In this document: positions 43,326 through 55,000 of the stretch, piece after piece
Position numbering within the stretch: position 1 is the first letter of the stretch
How the letters are laid out: every line of letters starts with the position of its first letter
From: Betaproteobacteria bacterium Ga0077526
Lineage (GTDB): Bacteria; Pseudomonadota; Gammaproteobacteria; Burkholderiales; Ga0077523
DNA length: 64,000 nt
Direction of reading: 5' to 3'
Assembly (NCBI GenBank): GCA_001464765.1
Contig: LNDV01000016.1
Coordinates: 1-64,000, forward strand
Program-made: the position numbers and the translations under genes
The notes under the pieces: generated by a model
What the model saw: the letters and a program-made list of their open reading frames with translations, nothing else
What the model was told of the DNA's origin: nothing
The model's database searches: none

Positions 43326-44758
43326 CCGACACTTCCTTCCAGTTTGAGACCGAGGAGGCGCCCGGCTTCCACGGCAAATTCCATGGGCAATTGGGTAAAG
43401 ACGTCCTTCACGAAGCCGTTAATGATCATCGATACGGCTTCCTCCGCGTCGATCCCGCGGCTCGCGAAGTAAAAAAGCTGGTCTTCCCCGATCTTCGAGG
43501 TGGTGGCCTCGTGCTCCACCTTGGCGCTGTTGTTCTGCACCTGGATGTACGGGAACGTGTTCGCCCCGCAGCGGCTGCCGATCAGCATGGAGTCGCACTG
43601 CGAGAAGTTGCGCGCGCCCTCGGCCTTCGGGCCGATCTTCACGAGCCCGCGATAGCTGTTGTTCGACTCGCCGGCCGAGATGCCCTTGGAGATGATCGTG
43701 CTGCGCGTGTTGCGCCCCACGTGGATCATCTTGGTGCCGGTATCCGCCTGCTGCTTGTGATTGGTGAGCGCGACCGAGTAGAACTCGCCCACCGAGTTGT
43801 CGCCGAGCAGCACACAGGACGGGTACTTCCAGGTGATCGCCGAGCCGGTTTCCACCTGGGTCCAGGAGATCTTGGAATTCACGCCCTGGCAGAGCCCGCG
43901 CTTGGTGACGAAGTTGTAGATGCCGCCCACGCCGTTCTCGTCCCCGGCGTACCAGTTCTGAACGGTCGAGTACTTGATGTCGGCGTTGTCGAGCGCCACG
44001 AGTTCCACCACCGCCGCGTGCAGCTGGTTGGTGTCGAACTTTGGCGCCGTACAGCCTTCCAGGTAACTCACCTGCGCTCCCTCCTCCGCCACGATGAGGG
44101 TCCGCTCGAACTGCCCAGACTCCTGCGTGTTGATGCGGAAGTAGGTCGACAGCTCCATCGGGCACTTCACGCCCTTGGGGATGAAACAGAACGAGCCGTC
44201 GGTGAACACAGCGGAGTTGAGCGCCGCGTAGAAGTTGTCGGAGGGCGGAACCACCGTGCCCAGGTACTTCTTCACCAGCTCGGGGTATTCGTGAACTGCT
44301 TCCGAGAACGAACAGAAGATGACGCCGACGTCGGCCAGCTTCTTCTTGTAGGTGGTGGTGACCGACACGGAATCGAAGATCACGTCCACCGCCACGCCCG
44401 CGAGCGCCGCCTGCTCGTGCAGGGGCACGCCGAGCTTCTCGAAGGTACGTTTCAGTTCCGGATCGACCTCGTCCATGGACGCGAGCTTCTTCTTGGCCTT
44501 CGGAGCCGAGTAGTAGCTGATGTCCTGGAAGTCGATGGCCGGGTAATGCACGTTCGGCCACTCAGGCTCGCTCATCGTGAGCCAGTGGCGATACGCGGAC
44601 AGTCGAAACTCGAGCAGCCAGTCCGGCTCGTTCTTCTTGCGGGAGATGAGCCGGATGACGTCTTCGTTCAGGCCCTTGGGCACCGTGTCGGTCTCGATGT
44701 CCGTCACGAAGCCGTGCTTGTAGGGCTGGTCGATGAGTGTTTGAAGTGCACCGCTCAT
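43322..44758 (-). CDS. sufB: Fe-S assembly scaffold protein SufB
   Basis: A 478-residue scaffold protein, the usual length. Recognisable are [40 protein letters not shown] (with the Cys thought to receive sulphur), and [20 protein letters not shown] near the C-terminus. It is the first of the sufBCDSU block, 75 bases after the A-type carrier gene. Confidence 0.97.
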
Positions 44759-44832
44759 CGGGGGTTACCTCTAATGGTTTTCAGGGGGAGTCCGAACGCG
44801 AGGGCCAGGGAAGGTCTGATGACGGAACTTCC

Positions 44833-45156
44833 CTAGACGCTGAAGCTTTCGCCGCAGCCGCACTGCGCCTTCACGTTCGGGTTGTCTACCCGGAAGGTCT
44901 CCTTGAAGCCTTCGCGGACGAAATCGAGCGTCGAACCGTCGAGAATGACCATCGCCTCGCGGTCGACAACGACCGCGGCGTCATGGGCCTCCACCACGTG
45001 GTCGTCAGCGCCGAACTCGCGGGCCACGTCGAACGTGTACGCGAATCCGGAACAGCCGACTTTCTTCACCCCGAGGCGCAGGGCGACTCCGCCCCGCTTC
45101 TCGACGATCGACTTGCGGATATGGCGGGCTGCCGTTTCCGTCAATTGGATGCTCAC
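44833..45156 (-). CDS. A-type Fe-S carrier (SufA/IscA/ErpA family)
   Basis: A 107-residue HesB/IscA-type protein. The three cluster cysteines are at VKKVGCSGFAYTF (Cys35) and AQCGCGESF (Cys99, Cys101). It ferries Fe-S clusters from the SUF scaffold to targets. In the operon it lies between iscR and sufB, 45 bases after iscR. Whether to call it SufA or IscA cannot be settled by sequence alone. Confidence 0.93.
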   Translation of the reverse strand: MSIQLTETAARHIRKSIVEKRGGVALRLGVKKVGCSGFAYTFDVAREFGADDHVVEAHDAAVVVDREAMVILDGSTLDFVREGFKETFRVDNPNVKAQCGCGESFSV

Positions 45157-45201
45157 TGCGAAAGACCTCTCTACTGCAATGGGTGGCTTTGCGGACCGCC
45201 C

Positions 45202-45702
45202 TCAGACCGACGCCACGACCGGTTCGCCGACCGGCACACGGCGCAGTTCGGGGATGTCCTTGACGGGCACCGGGTTGGCGCGCGCCTTGGCAATCCGCTC
45301 GTGTTGATCATTCACCAGCTTCGACAGCTTCACGTGACGCAGATACTCGAAGATATGGGCGTTCAGCGCGCTCCACAGGTCGTGCGTCAGGCATTTCTGG
45401 TCGTCCTGGCAGTTTTCCGCCCCGCCACACTGGGTGGCGTCGATCGGTTCGTCCACGGCCAGGATGATATCGGCCACGGAGATCTCTTCGGCACGGCGGG
45501 CAAGCGTATAACCGCCGCCGGGACCGCGGGTGCTGTTGACCAGGGACTGACGGCGAAGCTTGCCAAACAGTTGTTCCAGGTAAGACAGCGAGATCTTCTG
45601 ACGCTGGCTGATCTCCGCCAAGGTCACGGGTCCCTGACCGTCTCGCATGGCGAGATCGATCATGGCGGTCACAGCAAAACGTCCTTTGGTAGTCAGTCGC
45701 AT
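45202..45702 (-). CDS. iscR: Fe-S cluster-sensing regulator IscR (Rrf2 family)
   Basis: A 166-residue Rrf2 regulator. The winged-helix N-terminus (MRLTTKGRFAVTAMIDLA) precedes the cluster-binding region with Cys92, Cys98, Cys104 and His107 in QCGGAENCQDDQKCLTHDLW, at the same positions as in Escherichia coli. With its 2Fe-2S cluster it would repress its own promoter; loss of the cluster lifts repression. It is the first gene of a SUF operon rather than of the usual ISC operon, and a matching type 1 binding site is upstream. Confidence 0.94.
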   Translation of the reverse strand: MRLTTKGRFAVTAMIDLAMRDGQGPVTLAEISQRQKISLSYLEQLFGKLRRQSLVNSTRGPGGGYTLARRAEEISVADIILAVDEPIDATQCGGAENCQDDQKCLTHDLWSALNAHIFEYLRHVKLSKLVNDQHERIAKARANPVPVKDIPELRRVPVGEPVVASV

Positions 45703-45748
45703 GGTTCCCTCACAGGAAAAATCGAACAGCAGGGAAAGTGTTCTCTTT

Positions 45749-45797
45749 TACCTGAGTGTTTTACTCAAGTATAAAAGAACCCGAGAACTTCGATCAA
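45749..45797 (-). promoter_or_regulatory. iscR/suf promoter with IscR binding site
   Basis: On the minus strand, TTGATC (45797-45792) and TATACT (45773-45768), spaced by 18 bases, form a sigma-70 promoter. Overlapping the -10 box is an inverted repeat, TACCTGAGT (45749-45757) and ACTCAAGTA (45763-45771) on the plus strand, with one mismatch and a 5-base centre, the form of a type 1 IscR site. This predicts autorepression by Fe-S-loaded IscR. Confidence 0.75.
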
Positions 45798-45856
45798 CCA
45801 TTACGACAGAGGTTCCAATAACTTTAGGGTCAAATACCCCGAAAAGCTTGTTCAAA

Positions 45857-46594
45857 TCAGGGCTTTGTCGGGTCGGTCCGCGCCATGGTGCGAAGCAGAC
45901 CGCGAAGAATTCGCACCTCTTCCTTCTCGAGCCTGGCCCGGGCTACGAGCCTTCGCAGGCGGGGGAGCAGCCGCTTCGGATTGGCCGGGTCGAAGAACCC
46001 GGTGGTCACCATCGCCTGCTCAAGATGACGATGCAATTGTTCGATGTCGTCCAGCGTCGCGGGTTCCCCGGCATCGAGCACGGGCAGCGGATCTTCCAGC
46101 GCGGCGAGCCTGAGCTCGTAGCAGAAGATCTGCACCGCGGCCGCCAGATTGAGCGACGTGTACTCCGGGTTACTGGGAATGTGGGCCGCCAGGGTGCAGC
46201 GCCCCACCTCCTCCACCGAGAGACCGTTTGCCTCGGTGCCGAACACTAGGGCCACGTCCGCCTGCCCCGCCGCATCGATCACCTGCCTCGCGGCCGAGCG
46301 GGCCGTCATCACTTCGGGCGTCAGTTCGTACCCGTGGCTGATGGTCGCCACCGCCATCACCGTCGAGGCCAGGGCTTCCTCGAGGGTGTCCACGACCCGG
46401 GCAGCGTCGAGCACGTCCCGCGCGTTGGAGCTGAGGGCCTCGGCCTGAGGGTCTGGAAACCGCTTGGGGCGCACCAGCACGAGCTGCGACAGGCCCATGG
46501 TCTTCATGGCCCGCGCCACCGACCCGATGTTGCCCGGGTGGCTGGGATGGGAAAGCACGACGCGCACTCGCGCGAGGACAGGATGTAGGGTCAC
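45857..46594 (-). CDS. trmJ: tRNA (cytidine/uridine-32-2'-O)-methyltransferase TrmJ
   Basis: A 245-residue SPOUT-fold methyltransferase. Conserved motifs are PGNIGSVARAMKTMGL near the N-terminus, FGTEANGLS for cofactor binding, and IPSNPEYTSLNLAAAVQIFC at the knot. It methylates residue 32 of the tRNA anticodon loop. The start is GTG at 46594. In many proteobacteria trmJ precedes iscR, with suhB divergent, exactly as here. Confidence 0.93.
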   Translation of the reverse strand: MTLHPVLARVRVVLSHPSHPGNIGSVARAMKTMGLSQLVLVRPKRFPDPQAEALSSNARDVLDAARVVDTLEEALASTVMAVATISHGYELTPEVMTARSAARQVIDAAGQADVALVFGTEANGLSVEEVGRCTLAAHIPSNPEYTSLNLAAAVQIFCYELRLAALEDPLPVLDAGEPATLDDIEQLHRHLEQAMVTTGFFDPANPKRLLPRLRRLVARARLEKEEVRILRGLLRTMARTDPTKP

Positions 46595-46643
46595 GGACTA
46601 GAATGCCGGGCTTACCGACTGGAAGTGATCAAGCAGACCCGCC

Positions 46644-47462
46644 ATGCATCCCATGCTCAACATCGCCGTGAAGGCGGCCCGGCGCGCCGGCAACATCATC
46701 GTGCGCGCCTCCGACAACCTCGATGCACTGACGGTCCGGCACAAGTCGCTGAACGACCTCGTGTCGGAGGTGGACCGGGCGGCGGAAGACGCCATCATCG
46801 ACGTCCTCAAGACCGCGTACCCGGATCATGCGATTCTAGCCGAGGAGAGCGGCGCCGCCGGGGATTCCGAGTACTGCTGGATCATCGATCCGCTGGACGG
46901 CACCACCAACTTCCTGCACGGCTTCCCCGTCTACGCGGTCTCGATCGCCATGACCCACAAGGGCGTGCTCACCCACGCGGTGGTCTACGACCCGATGCGA
47001 AACGACCTTTTCACTGCCTCTCGCGGCGGGGGCGCCTTCCTCAACGACCGGCGCATCCGCGTCTCGAAGCGCGACAAGCTGATCGACTGCCTCATCGCGA
47101 CCGGCTTTCCGTTCCGGATGTTCGAGCACACCGACGCGTACATGGGGATGATGAAAGACTTCATGCGCAAGACGGCCGGCATCCGTCGCCCTGGTGCCGC
47201 GGCCCTGGACCTCGCGAACGTGGCGGCCGGCCGCATGGACGGCTTCTGGGAAATCGGGCTCTCGCCGTGGGACATGGCTGCGGGCGCATTGCTCGTTCAG
47301 GAGGCCGGAGGCCTCGTCGGCAACCTGCAGGGGAACGACGGTTACCTGGAAAGCGGCAACATCGTCGCCGCGAGCCCGCGCATCTTCCCGCAGATGCTCG
47401 AGGTGATCGGCGCCCGCCTCACGGACGCCCTTCGCGCCGACTCCGGCAAACCCACGGCGTAG
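46644..47462 (+). CDS. suhB: Inositol-1-monophosphatase family protein SuhB
   Basis: A 272-residue lithium-sensitive phosphatase. Metal and catalytic motifs are [24 protein letters not shown] and the later [15 protein letters not shown]. In Escherichia coli SuhB also joins the rRNA antitermination complex. It is divergent from trmJ with a gap of 49 bases. Its stop TAG is the start of a 94-base REP-like element. Confidence 0.94.
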   Translation: MHPMLNIAVKAARRAGNIIVRASDNLDALTVRHKSLNDLVSEVDRAAEDAIIDVLKTAYPDHAILAEESGAAGDSEYCWIIDPLDGTTNFLHGFPVYAVSIAMTHKGVLTHAVVYDPMRNDLFTASRGGGAFLNDRRIRVSKRDKLIDCLIATGFPFRMFEHTDAYMGMMKDFMRKTAGIRRPGAAALDLANVAAGRMDGFWEIGLSPWDMAAGALLVQEAGGLVGNLQGNDGYLESGNIVAASPRIFPQMLEVIGARLTDALRADSGKPTA

Positions 47463-47552
47463 CCCGGGCGAGGCGCGCATGCGCCGACTCCGGGAGCGTC
47501 ACCGCAATCGCCACCACCGCGCCCCGGAGTTCGCTTCGCTCGTCCGGGCTAC
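47459..47552. repeat. REP-like 94-base composite repeat
   Basis: Nested inverted repeats: outer arms GTAGCCCGG and CCGGGCTAC, inner arms GACTCCGGG and CCCGGAGTT. A copy of identical length and layout is at 57277-57370. The outer left arm includes the suhB stop codon. It lies between convergent genes, suhB and the SMP-30 gene. Confidence 0.85.
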
Positions 47553-47622
47553 ACAACACCCAAACCGCGACCAGCGTCCCGTTCGTCGTGCGTGACCCGT
47601 GTGGCCCGGACCGCGACCCGCC

Positions 47623-48603
<981 letters not shown>

Positions 48604-48724
48604 CGGGCCGACCGTCCTATGAAGGTTGGGAACCGGAGTATAGGGGTGCCGGGCGCGGCACACGCGGCGTATGATTTCCGGGCCGACGCACCCCATAACG
48701 AAGTCTCTTCCCTGGAGATCCGCC

Positions 48725-50875
48725 ATGCCGCTCGATGCCCCGCCGTCCGCCGCCCGCCGCACCATCATCGCCGCCTGCCCCCACGACTGTCCGGACACCT
48801 GCTCGATGCTCGTCGAGGTCGAGAACGGCAGGGCCCTGAGCGTGCGCGGCAACCCGGACCACCCGTTCACCCGCGGGGGTCTGTGCGTGAAGATGAACCA
48901 CTACGAAGAGCGCGTTCACAGCCCCGAGCGTCTGATGTATCCGATGCGCCGGGTGGGCCCCAAGGGCTCCGGCCAGTTCGAGCGCATGTCCTGGGAGGAC
49001 GCGCTCACCGAGATCACGACGAAGTGGAAGAAGATCATCGCCGAGCACGGCCCCGAAGCGATCCTCCCCTACAGCTACCTCGGCACCGAAGGCATCCTGA
49101 ACGGCCTCAACTGCGGCGACGCCTTCTTCAACAAGCTCGGCGCCACGATCTCCGAACGCACCTTCTGCGACTCGGGCTCCTGTACGGGCTACATCATGAC
49201 CGTGGGCCCCAGCGCCGGCGTGGACCCCGAGAGCTTCATCCACTCGAAGTACATCGTGCTGTGGGCCTGCAACACGGTCAGCACCAATCTGCACCACTGG
49301 CACCTTATCAAGGAAGCCCAGGATCGCGGCGCCAAGGTCATCGTGATCGACCCGGTGAAGAACCGCACCGCCAAGCTCGCCGACTGGCACATCCCCATCC
49401 GTCCGGGCACCGACGCCGCACTGGCGCTGGGCATGATGAACATCATCATCGCCGAGGGTCTCACCGACGACGACTACATCGCGAAGTACACGGTGGGCTA
49501 CGACGAACTGAAGGCCCGCGCCGCCGAGTACCCGGTGGAGAAGGTGTCGCAGATCACCGGCATTCCCGTCGCCGATATCCAGAAGCTCGCCCGGGAGTAC
49601 GCGACCTCCCAGCCGTCCGTCATCCGCATCGGCGTGGCTGTCGAACGGCATGCCGGCGGCGGCCAGACCGTGCGCGCCCTCACCTGCCTGCCTGCGCTCG
49701 TCGGCGCATGGCGCAAGCCCGGCGGCGGCATCCTGCAGTTGCCCGTGTGGGCCTTCCCCGTGAAGTGGGACGCATTGATGCGCCCCGACTGGATCAAGCC
49801 CGGCACGCGCGTCATCAACCAGTGGCAGCTCGGTGCCGCGCTCACGGGCTCCATGCCGCTGACTACGCCGGTGAAGTCCCTGTTCGTCTACAACTCCAAT
49901 CCGGTGGTGGTGATCCCCGATCAGGACAAGGTGCTCGCGGGCCTCGCGCGGGAAGATCTCTTCACCGTGGTGAGCGAACATTTCCTCACGGACACCGCGC
50001 GCTACGCCGACATCGTGCTGCCCGCCACTACACAGCTGGAGCAGTTCGAGATCATGTTCTCGTGGGGGCACTTCTACCTCACGCTCAATCAGCCCGCCAT
50101 TCCGATCCAGGGCGAGTGCGTGACCAACACCGAACTCTTCCGGCGCCTCGCGAAGCGCATGGGCTTCGACGACCCGCAGTTCCAGCGCACCGACGAGCAG
50201 ATGGCGATGGACGCCGTCGACTGGGCCGCGCCGACGATGCAGGGCATCACAATGGAGCAGCTCAAGAAGACCGGCTGGGTACGGCTGAATCTGCCCACCG
50301 CCGACAAGTACGCGCCCCACGCCGAAGGCGGCTTCCTCACCCCGTCCGGCAAGTGCGAACTGAAGTCGTCCATCGCCGCGGGCGGCAACTTCGTCGTGCC
50401 GCTCTTCCGTCAGGGCTCCAACGATCACCAGGACGGCACGCCGGTCGATCCCCTGCCCCACTACATCCCGCCCCGCGAGTCGCGCGAGGCCAACGCCGCG
50501 CTCGCCGGACGCTACCCGCTCAATATCCTGTCGCCCAAGGCACACGCGTTCCTCAATTCGGGCTACGCCAACATGGAACGGCAGCTCAAGCAGGCCGGCG
50601 AGCAGAACGTCGTGATCCACCCGGATGACGCCGCCGCGCGCGGCATCACGGCGGGCGCGGTGGTCGAGGTGTTCAACGATCGCGGCAAGTTCCAGGCGGT
50701 CGCCGAGGTGAGCGACGAAGTCGCCCGCGGCGTAGTGATGGCACCGATGGGGCATTGGGCCGCCAGGTCCAAGGGGGGTCGTACGGTCAATGCCGTCAAT
50801 TCAGTGACCTTCGCCGACATGGGCCGCGCGCCGACGTTCTCGGACAATCTGGTGGAAGTGCGGTTGAGCCAGTGA
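48725..50875 (+). CDS. Molybdopterin-dependent oxidoreductase (second paralogue)
   Basis: A 716-residue molybdopterin oxidoreductase closely related to the one at 8106. The Fe-S motif is CPHDCPDTC followed by GGLCVK; ERTFCDSGSC lies where the molybdenum ligand is expected, and the shared REDLFTV...YADIVLPATTQLEQFE region is clear. No Tat signal, so cytoplasmic. It differs by inserts such as FVVPLFRQGSNDHQDG. No small subunit adjoins. GGAG stands before the ATG. It is divergent from the SMP-30 gene. Confidence 0.9.
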   Translation: MPLDAPPSAARRTIIAACPHDCPDTCSMLVEVENGRALSVRGNPDHPFTRGGLCVKMNHYEERVHSPERLMYPMRRVGPKGSGQFERMSWEDALTEITTKWKKIIAEHGPEAILPYSYLGTEGILNGLNCGDAFFNKLGATISERTFCDSGSCTGYIMTVGPSAGVDPESFIHSKYIVLWACNTVSTNLHHWHLIKEAQDRGAKVIVIDPVKNRTAKLADWHIPIRPGTDAALALGMMNIIIAEGLTDDDYIAKYTVGYDELKARAAEYPVEKVSQITGIPVADIQKLAREYATSQPSVIRIGVAVERHAGGGQTVRALTCLPALVGAWRKPGGGILQLPVWAFPVKWDALMRPDWIKPGTRVINQWQLGAALTGSMPLTTPVKSLFVYNSNPVVVIPDQDKVLAGLAREDLFTVVSEHFLTDTARYADIVLPATTQLEQFEIMFSWGHFYLTLNQPAIPIQGECVTNTELFRRLAKRMGFDDPQFQRTDEQMAMDAVDWAAPTMQGITMEQLKKTGWVRLNLPTADKYAPHAEGGFLTPSGKCELKSSIAAGGNFVVPLFRQGSNDHQDGTPVDPLPHYIPPRESREANAALAGRYPLNILSPKAHAFLNSGYANMERQLKQAGEQNVVIHPDDAAARGITAGAVVEVFNDRGKFQAVAEVSDEVARGVVMAPMGHWAARSKGGRTVNAVNSVTFADMGRAPTFSDNLVEVRLSQ

Positions 50876-50913
50876 GGCGGTGAAGTCGTGAAGGCGTGAA
50901 GGGGTGAAGACGT

Positions 50914-50984
50914 GTGGCCCGGGCGCTGCCCGGGGCACGGTCATTCGCGTTGCGACCACTGCCCCCGGACGGAGTCCGGGCTAC
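50914..50984. repeat. REP-like repeat, 71-base copy
   Basis: Begins GTGGCCCGGG and ends CCGGGCTAC. The centre shares the sequence TGCGACCAC with the next copy (TCGCGACCAC). It lies just downstream of the molybdopterin oxidoreductase gene. Confidence 0.75.
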
Positions 50985-51000
50985 ATACGTTTGAAGGCGC

Positions 51001-51070
51001 GTAGCCCGGGCTTCGCCCGGGGAGCCGTCATTCTCGTCGCGACCACCGCCCCGGCCGGAGGCCGGGCTAC
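51001..51070. repeat. REP-like repeat, 70-base copy
   Basis: Begins GTAGCCCGGG and ends CCGGGCTAC, 16 bases after the previous copy in the same orientation. The two form a tandem pair filling the gap between the oxidoreductase and SDR genes. Confidence 0.8.
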
Positions 51071-51197
51071 GCACCTTGTCCTGTGGGGCGTGGCAATCTC
51101 CCCGCTCTCCCCGTCACCCGCCAACTCACGTATCGTTGCGGGATGACTCGGCGGGCCCCATTGGAGGAGACCCGCCAACCCAGGGAGGAGAACGAAC

Positions 51198-51980
51198 GTG
51201 ACGGACAAACTGTTTTCGGTGGCGGGCCAGGTCGTGCTCGCGGTCGGCGCGAGCCGCGGTATCGGTCGGGCGCTCGCCGCGGGATTCGCGGCCCGGGGCG
51301 CGAAGGTCGTGATCGCCGGGCGCGAGCCCGCGGTGCTCGAGACCGTCGCCAAGGAGATCACGAAGGACATTCCGGTGGAGTTCGGTGCGTGCGACGTATC
51401 GCGCGAGGCGGACATCACCCGACTCGTGGCGGACGTCATGGAGCGCCATGGCCGCATCGACACGCTGCTCAACGTGTCGGGCATCAACACGCGCAAGCGC
51501 GTCGAAACCTACACCTCCGAAGAGTACGACCGCATCATCAACACCAACCAGCGCGGACTGTTCCTGAGTTCGCAGGCGGTGGGTCGGCACATGATCGCCG
51601 CGAAGCGCGGCAGCATCGTCAACATCGACTCGCTGAACACCTTCTCGCCGCTCAAGGGCGTCACGCCCTACGCCATGAGCAAGGGTGCCATCAGCATGAT
51701 GACCCGCGGCATGGCCACGGAGTGGGGACCGCACGGCGTGCGGGTCAACGCCATCGCCCCGGGTTTCTTCCCCACCGAGTTGTCGCGCAAGCTCTGGGCG
51801 GACCCGAAGATGCAGGCCTGGGGCAAGGAAGTCACGCCGCTGCAACGCCTGGGTGAGGTCGAGGAACTCGTGGGCGCGGCGATCTTCCTCGCCTCCGATG
51901 CCGGCTCTTACGTCACAGGCCAGATCCTACGCGTGGACGGCGGCGTCACGGCCGGCATCAGCTGGCCGATCGATCTGTAG
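51198..51980 (+). CDS. Short-chain dehydrogenase/reductase (SDR)
   Basis: A 260-residue classical SDR. The cofactor loop GASRGIGRAL, the NVSGIN segment, the catalytic serine in VNIDSLN, and the YAMSKGA (YxxxK) motif are present. The closing VDGGVTAGISWPIDL is typical of 3-oxoacyl-ACP reductase or gluconate 5-dehydrogenase-like members. An alcohol or keto substrate cannot be named. It lies 91 bases before the indolepyruvate oxidoreductase on the same strand. Confidence 0.9.
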   Translation: MTDKLFSVAGQVVLAVGASRGIGRALAAGFAARGAKVVIAGREPAVLETVAKEITKDIPVEFGACDVSREADITRLVADVMERHGRIDTLLNVSGINTRKRVETYTSEEYDRIINTNQRGLFLSSQAVGRHMIAAKRGSIVNIDSLNTFSPLKGVTPYAMSKGAISMMTRGMATEWGPHGVRVNAIAPGFFPTELSRKLWADPKMQAWGKEVTPLQRLGEVEELVGAAIFLASDAGSYVTGQILRVDGGVTAGISWPIDL

Positions 51981-52070
51981 CCGAACGCAAGGCACCGAAG
52001 TAGCGCGCGCCGGCCGCCATCGCGGAATCCGGCGCGGTCCGGGCAGGCAACCTCGAACAGGCGGAAGACG

Positions 52071-55000
52071 ATGGCACTGCGCGATGTATCCCTCGACGAC
52101 AAGTTCGCGGACACGACGAAGCCGGCACTCATCAGCGGTCCGCAGGCCATCGTACGACTCCTCCTCACCCAGAAGCGGCGTGATGCAGCCGCCGGGCTGA
52201 ACACCGCCGGCTTCGTGAGCGGGTATCGCGGCTCGCCGCTGGGCTACGTGGACCAGGCCCTGTGGGAAGCCGGGAAGTGGCTCGAGGAAAGCCACATCGT
52301 CTTTCAGCCCGGTATCAACGAAGACCTCGCGGCCACGGCGGTGTGGGGTACCCAGCAGCTCACCATCGCGAAGGACGCCACCGTCGATGGCGTATTCGCG
52401 ATCTGGTACGGCAAGGGGCCGGGCGTGGACCGTTCCGGCGACCCGCTGAAGCACGGCAACTACACCGGCAGCCATCCCAACGGCGGCGTGCTGGTGCTGC
52501 TGGGCGACGACCACCCCGGCAAGTCATCGACCATCGCCCACCACAGCGAGCAGGCGATGGCGGCGCACCACATGCCGGTGATCTACCCGTCCAACGTGGC
52601 GGAGGTCGTGCGCTTCGGTCTGCTCGGCTGGGCGCTCTCGCGCTACGCCGGCTGCTGGACCGCCTTCAAGTGCGTGAACGAATCCATCGAGCAGACGGCC
52701 ACGGTACCCGGCGAAGAGGACTTCGGGATCATCACGCCGCCCAAGGGCGATCTGCCGCCCGAAGGCCTGCACTATCGCGGCGTCTACAGCCCGGCACGGG
52801 ACGAGATGATCCACAAGCGCTGGCGGCTGCCGCTGGTGCAGCGCTTCTGGCGTGCCAATCGCGTCGACCGCAGCGAGTTCGCGGTGGACCAGCCCCGCCT
52901 CGGCATCGTGACCGCCGGCAAGCCCTACGGCGATCTGCTGCAGGCGCTTCGCCATCTCGGCATCGATGCCGACCGCGCCCGCGCGCTTGGGCTGGACGTC
53001 TACAAGGTGGGGCTCATCTGGCCGCTGGAACCCGAAGGGCTGCGGGAATTCGCGCAGCGCTGCGATGAGCTGTTCTTCGTCGAGGAGAAGTCCGCGTTCC
53101 TCGAGCCGCAGGCCGCCGCCATCTTCTACAACGACGAGCGCCGCCCGCGCATCGTCGGCAAGCGCGACGAACAGGGCACGCAACTGCTGCCGTCCGATGT
53201 GCAGCTCGACTGGGTCGAGATCGCGCTTGCCATCGCCGCGCGCCTGGAACGCAATGGCCTCGCGGACGCCGACATCCTTGCCCGCGCGGCCGCCGCGCGC
53301 TCGCTCGGCAAGGCACTTGCCCCCATCGTCGACGCCTCGCCCAAGCGGCTGCCGTTCTTCTGTTCCGGCTGCCCGCACAACACGTCCACGACGGTACCGG
53401 AAGGCAGCACTGCCATCGCCGGCATCGGCTGCCACGGCATGGCCATGTGGGCCAAGCCCGGCACGACATTGCTGGGCACGCAGATGGGTGGCGAAGGCGC
53501 GACGTGGGCCGCGCTGCAGCACTTCACCTCGCGGCCGCACATGTTCCAGAACCTGGGCGACGGCACCTACTACCACTCGGGCCTGCTCGCCATCCGTCAG
53601 GCGATCGCCGCGAAGGCGAACATCACCTACAAGATTCTCTTCAACGACGCCATTGCCATGACCGGCGGCCAGCGCGTGGAAGGCCCGCTCAGCCCGACAC
53701 TCATCGCGCAGCAGGTGCTGGCCGAAGGCGCGCGGCACGTGACGATCGTCACCGACGACCCAGACCGCTATCCCCGCGGTAGCCTGCCCGAAGGGGTGCC
53801 CGTCCACCATCGCAGCGAACTGGATACCGTCCAGCGCGAACTGCGCGAGGTGCAGGGCTGCACGGTGATCATCTACGAGCAGACCTGCGCCGCCGAGAAG
53901 CGCCGGCGCCGCAAGCGCAAGGAGATGCCCGATCCGTCGACGCGCATGGTCATCAACGAAGCCGTGTGCGAAGGCTGCGGCGACTGCTCTACACAGTCGG
54001 GCTGCGTGTCGATCGAGCCCCTCGAAACGCCGCTCGGCCGCAAGCGGCGTATCAACCAGTCGAGCTGCAACAAGGACTACAGCTGCGCGAAGGGCTTCTG
54101 CCCCTCGTTCGTGTCCGTCGAAGGCGTGGAGATGCGCAAGCGCGGCCGTGCGACCATCGATGAGGCTGTGTTCGCCTCGTTGACCGTCCCGACACCGGCC
54201 GTAGTCCCCGATGTCGGCACGGGCATCATGATGGCCGGCATCGGCGGCACCGGCGTGGTCACGGTAGGGGCCGTGCTGGCCATGGCCGCGCACCTACAGG
54301 GCTTGCAGGCCTCCGTGTACGACATGACCGGCATGTCGCAGAAGAACGGCGCGGTGCTGAGCCACCTGCGCATCGCCACGGGTTCCACGCCCATCTCGTC
54401 GCAGACGGTGGGCGTCGGCGAAGCGCAGGTCGTGATCGCCTTCGACATGGTCGCAGCGCTGTCGGACGACTCGTTCCGAACGATGTCCGCCGACACGCGC
54501 TTCCTCGGCAACAGCCGCGTGCAGGTGACGCCGGCCTTCAACTTCAACCCGGACGAGCGGATCGACATGGGCTTCATCACCCGCAAGGTCGAGGGCCGCG
54601 TCGGCGCGCACAACATGGCGCAGGTGGACGCCACTGGCGTCGCGCTCGCGCTGTGCGGAGATGCCATCGCCGCCAACTTCTTCATGGTGGGCGTGGCGCT
54701 GCAGAAGGGCTGGCTGCCGGTCAGCCTGGAGGCCCTGCAGCGCGCCGTGGAACTGAACGGCGTGCAGGTGCCCTTCAACCTCGATGCCATCCGCCTGGGC
54801 CGCCTGTGGGCGCACTCGCCCCAGACTGTGGACAAGCTGCTGCAGGACAACGGCTACCGGCCGCCGGTCGTGCAGACGATGACCCTCGACGAACTGATCG
54901 CCGACCGCATCCAGCGGCTCACGGACTACCAGAACGCTGCCTACGCCCAGCGCTACTCCCGTCTCGTCGCCAAGGTGCGCGACGCCGAGAACCGTGCAAC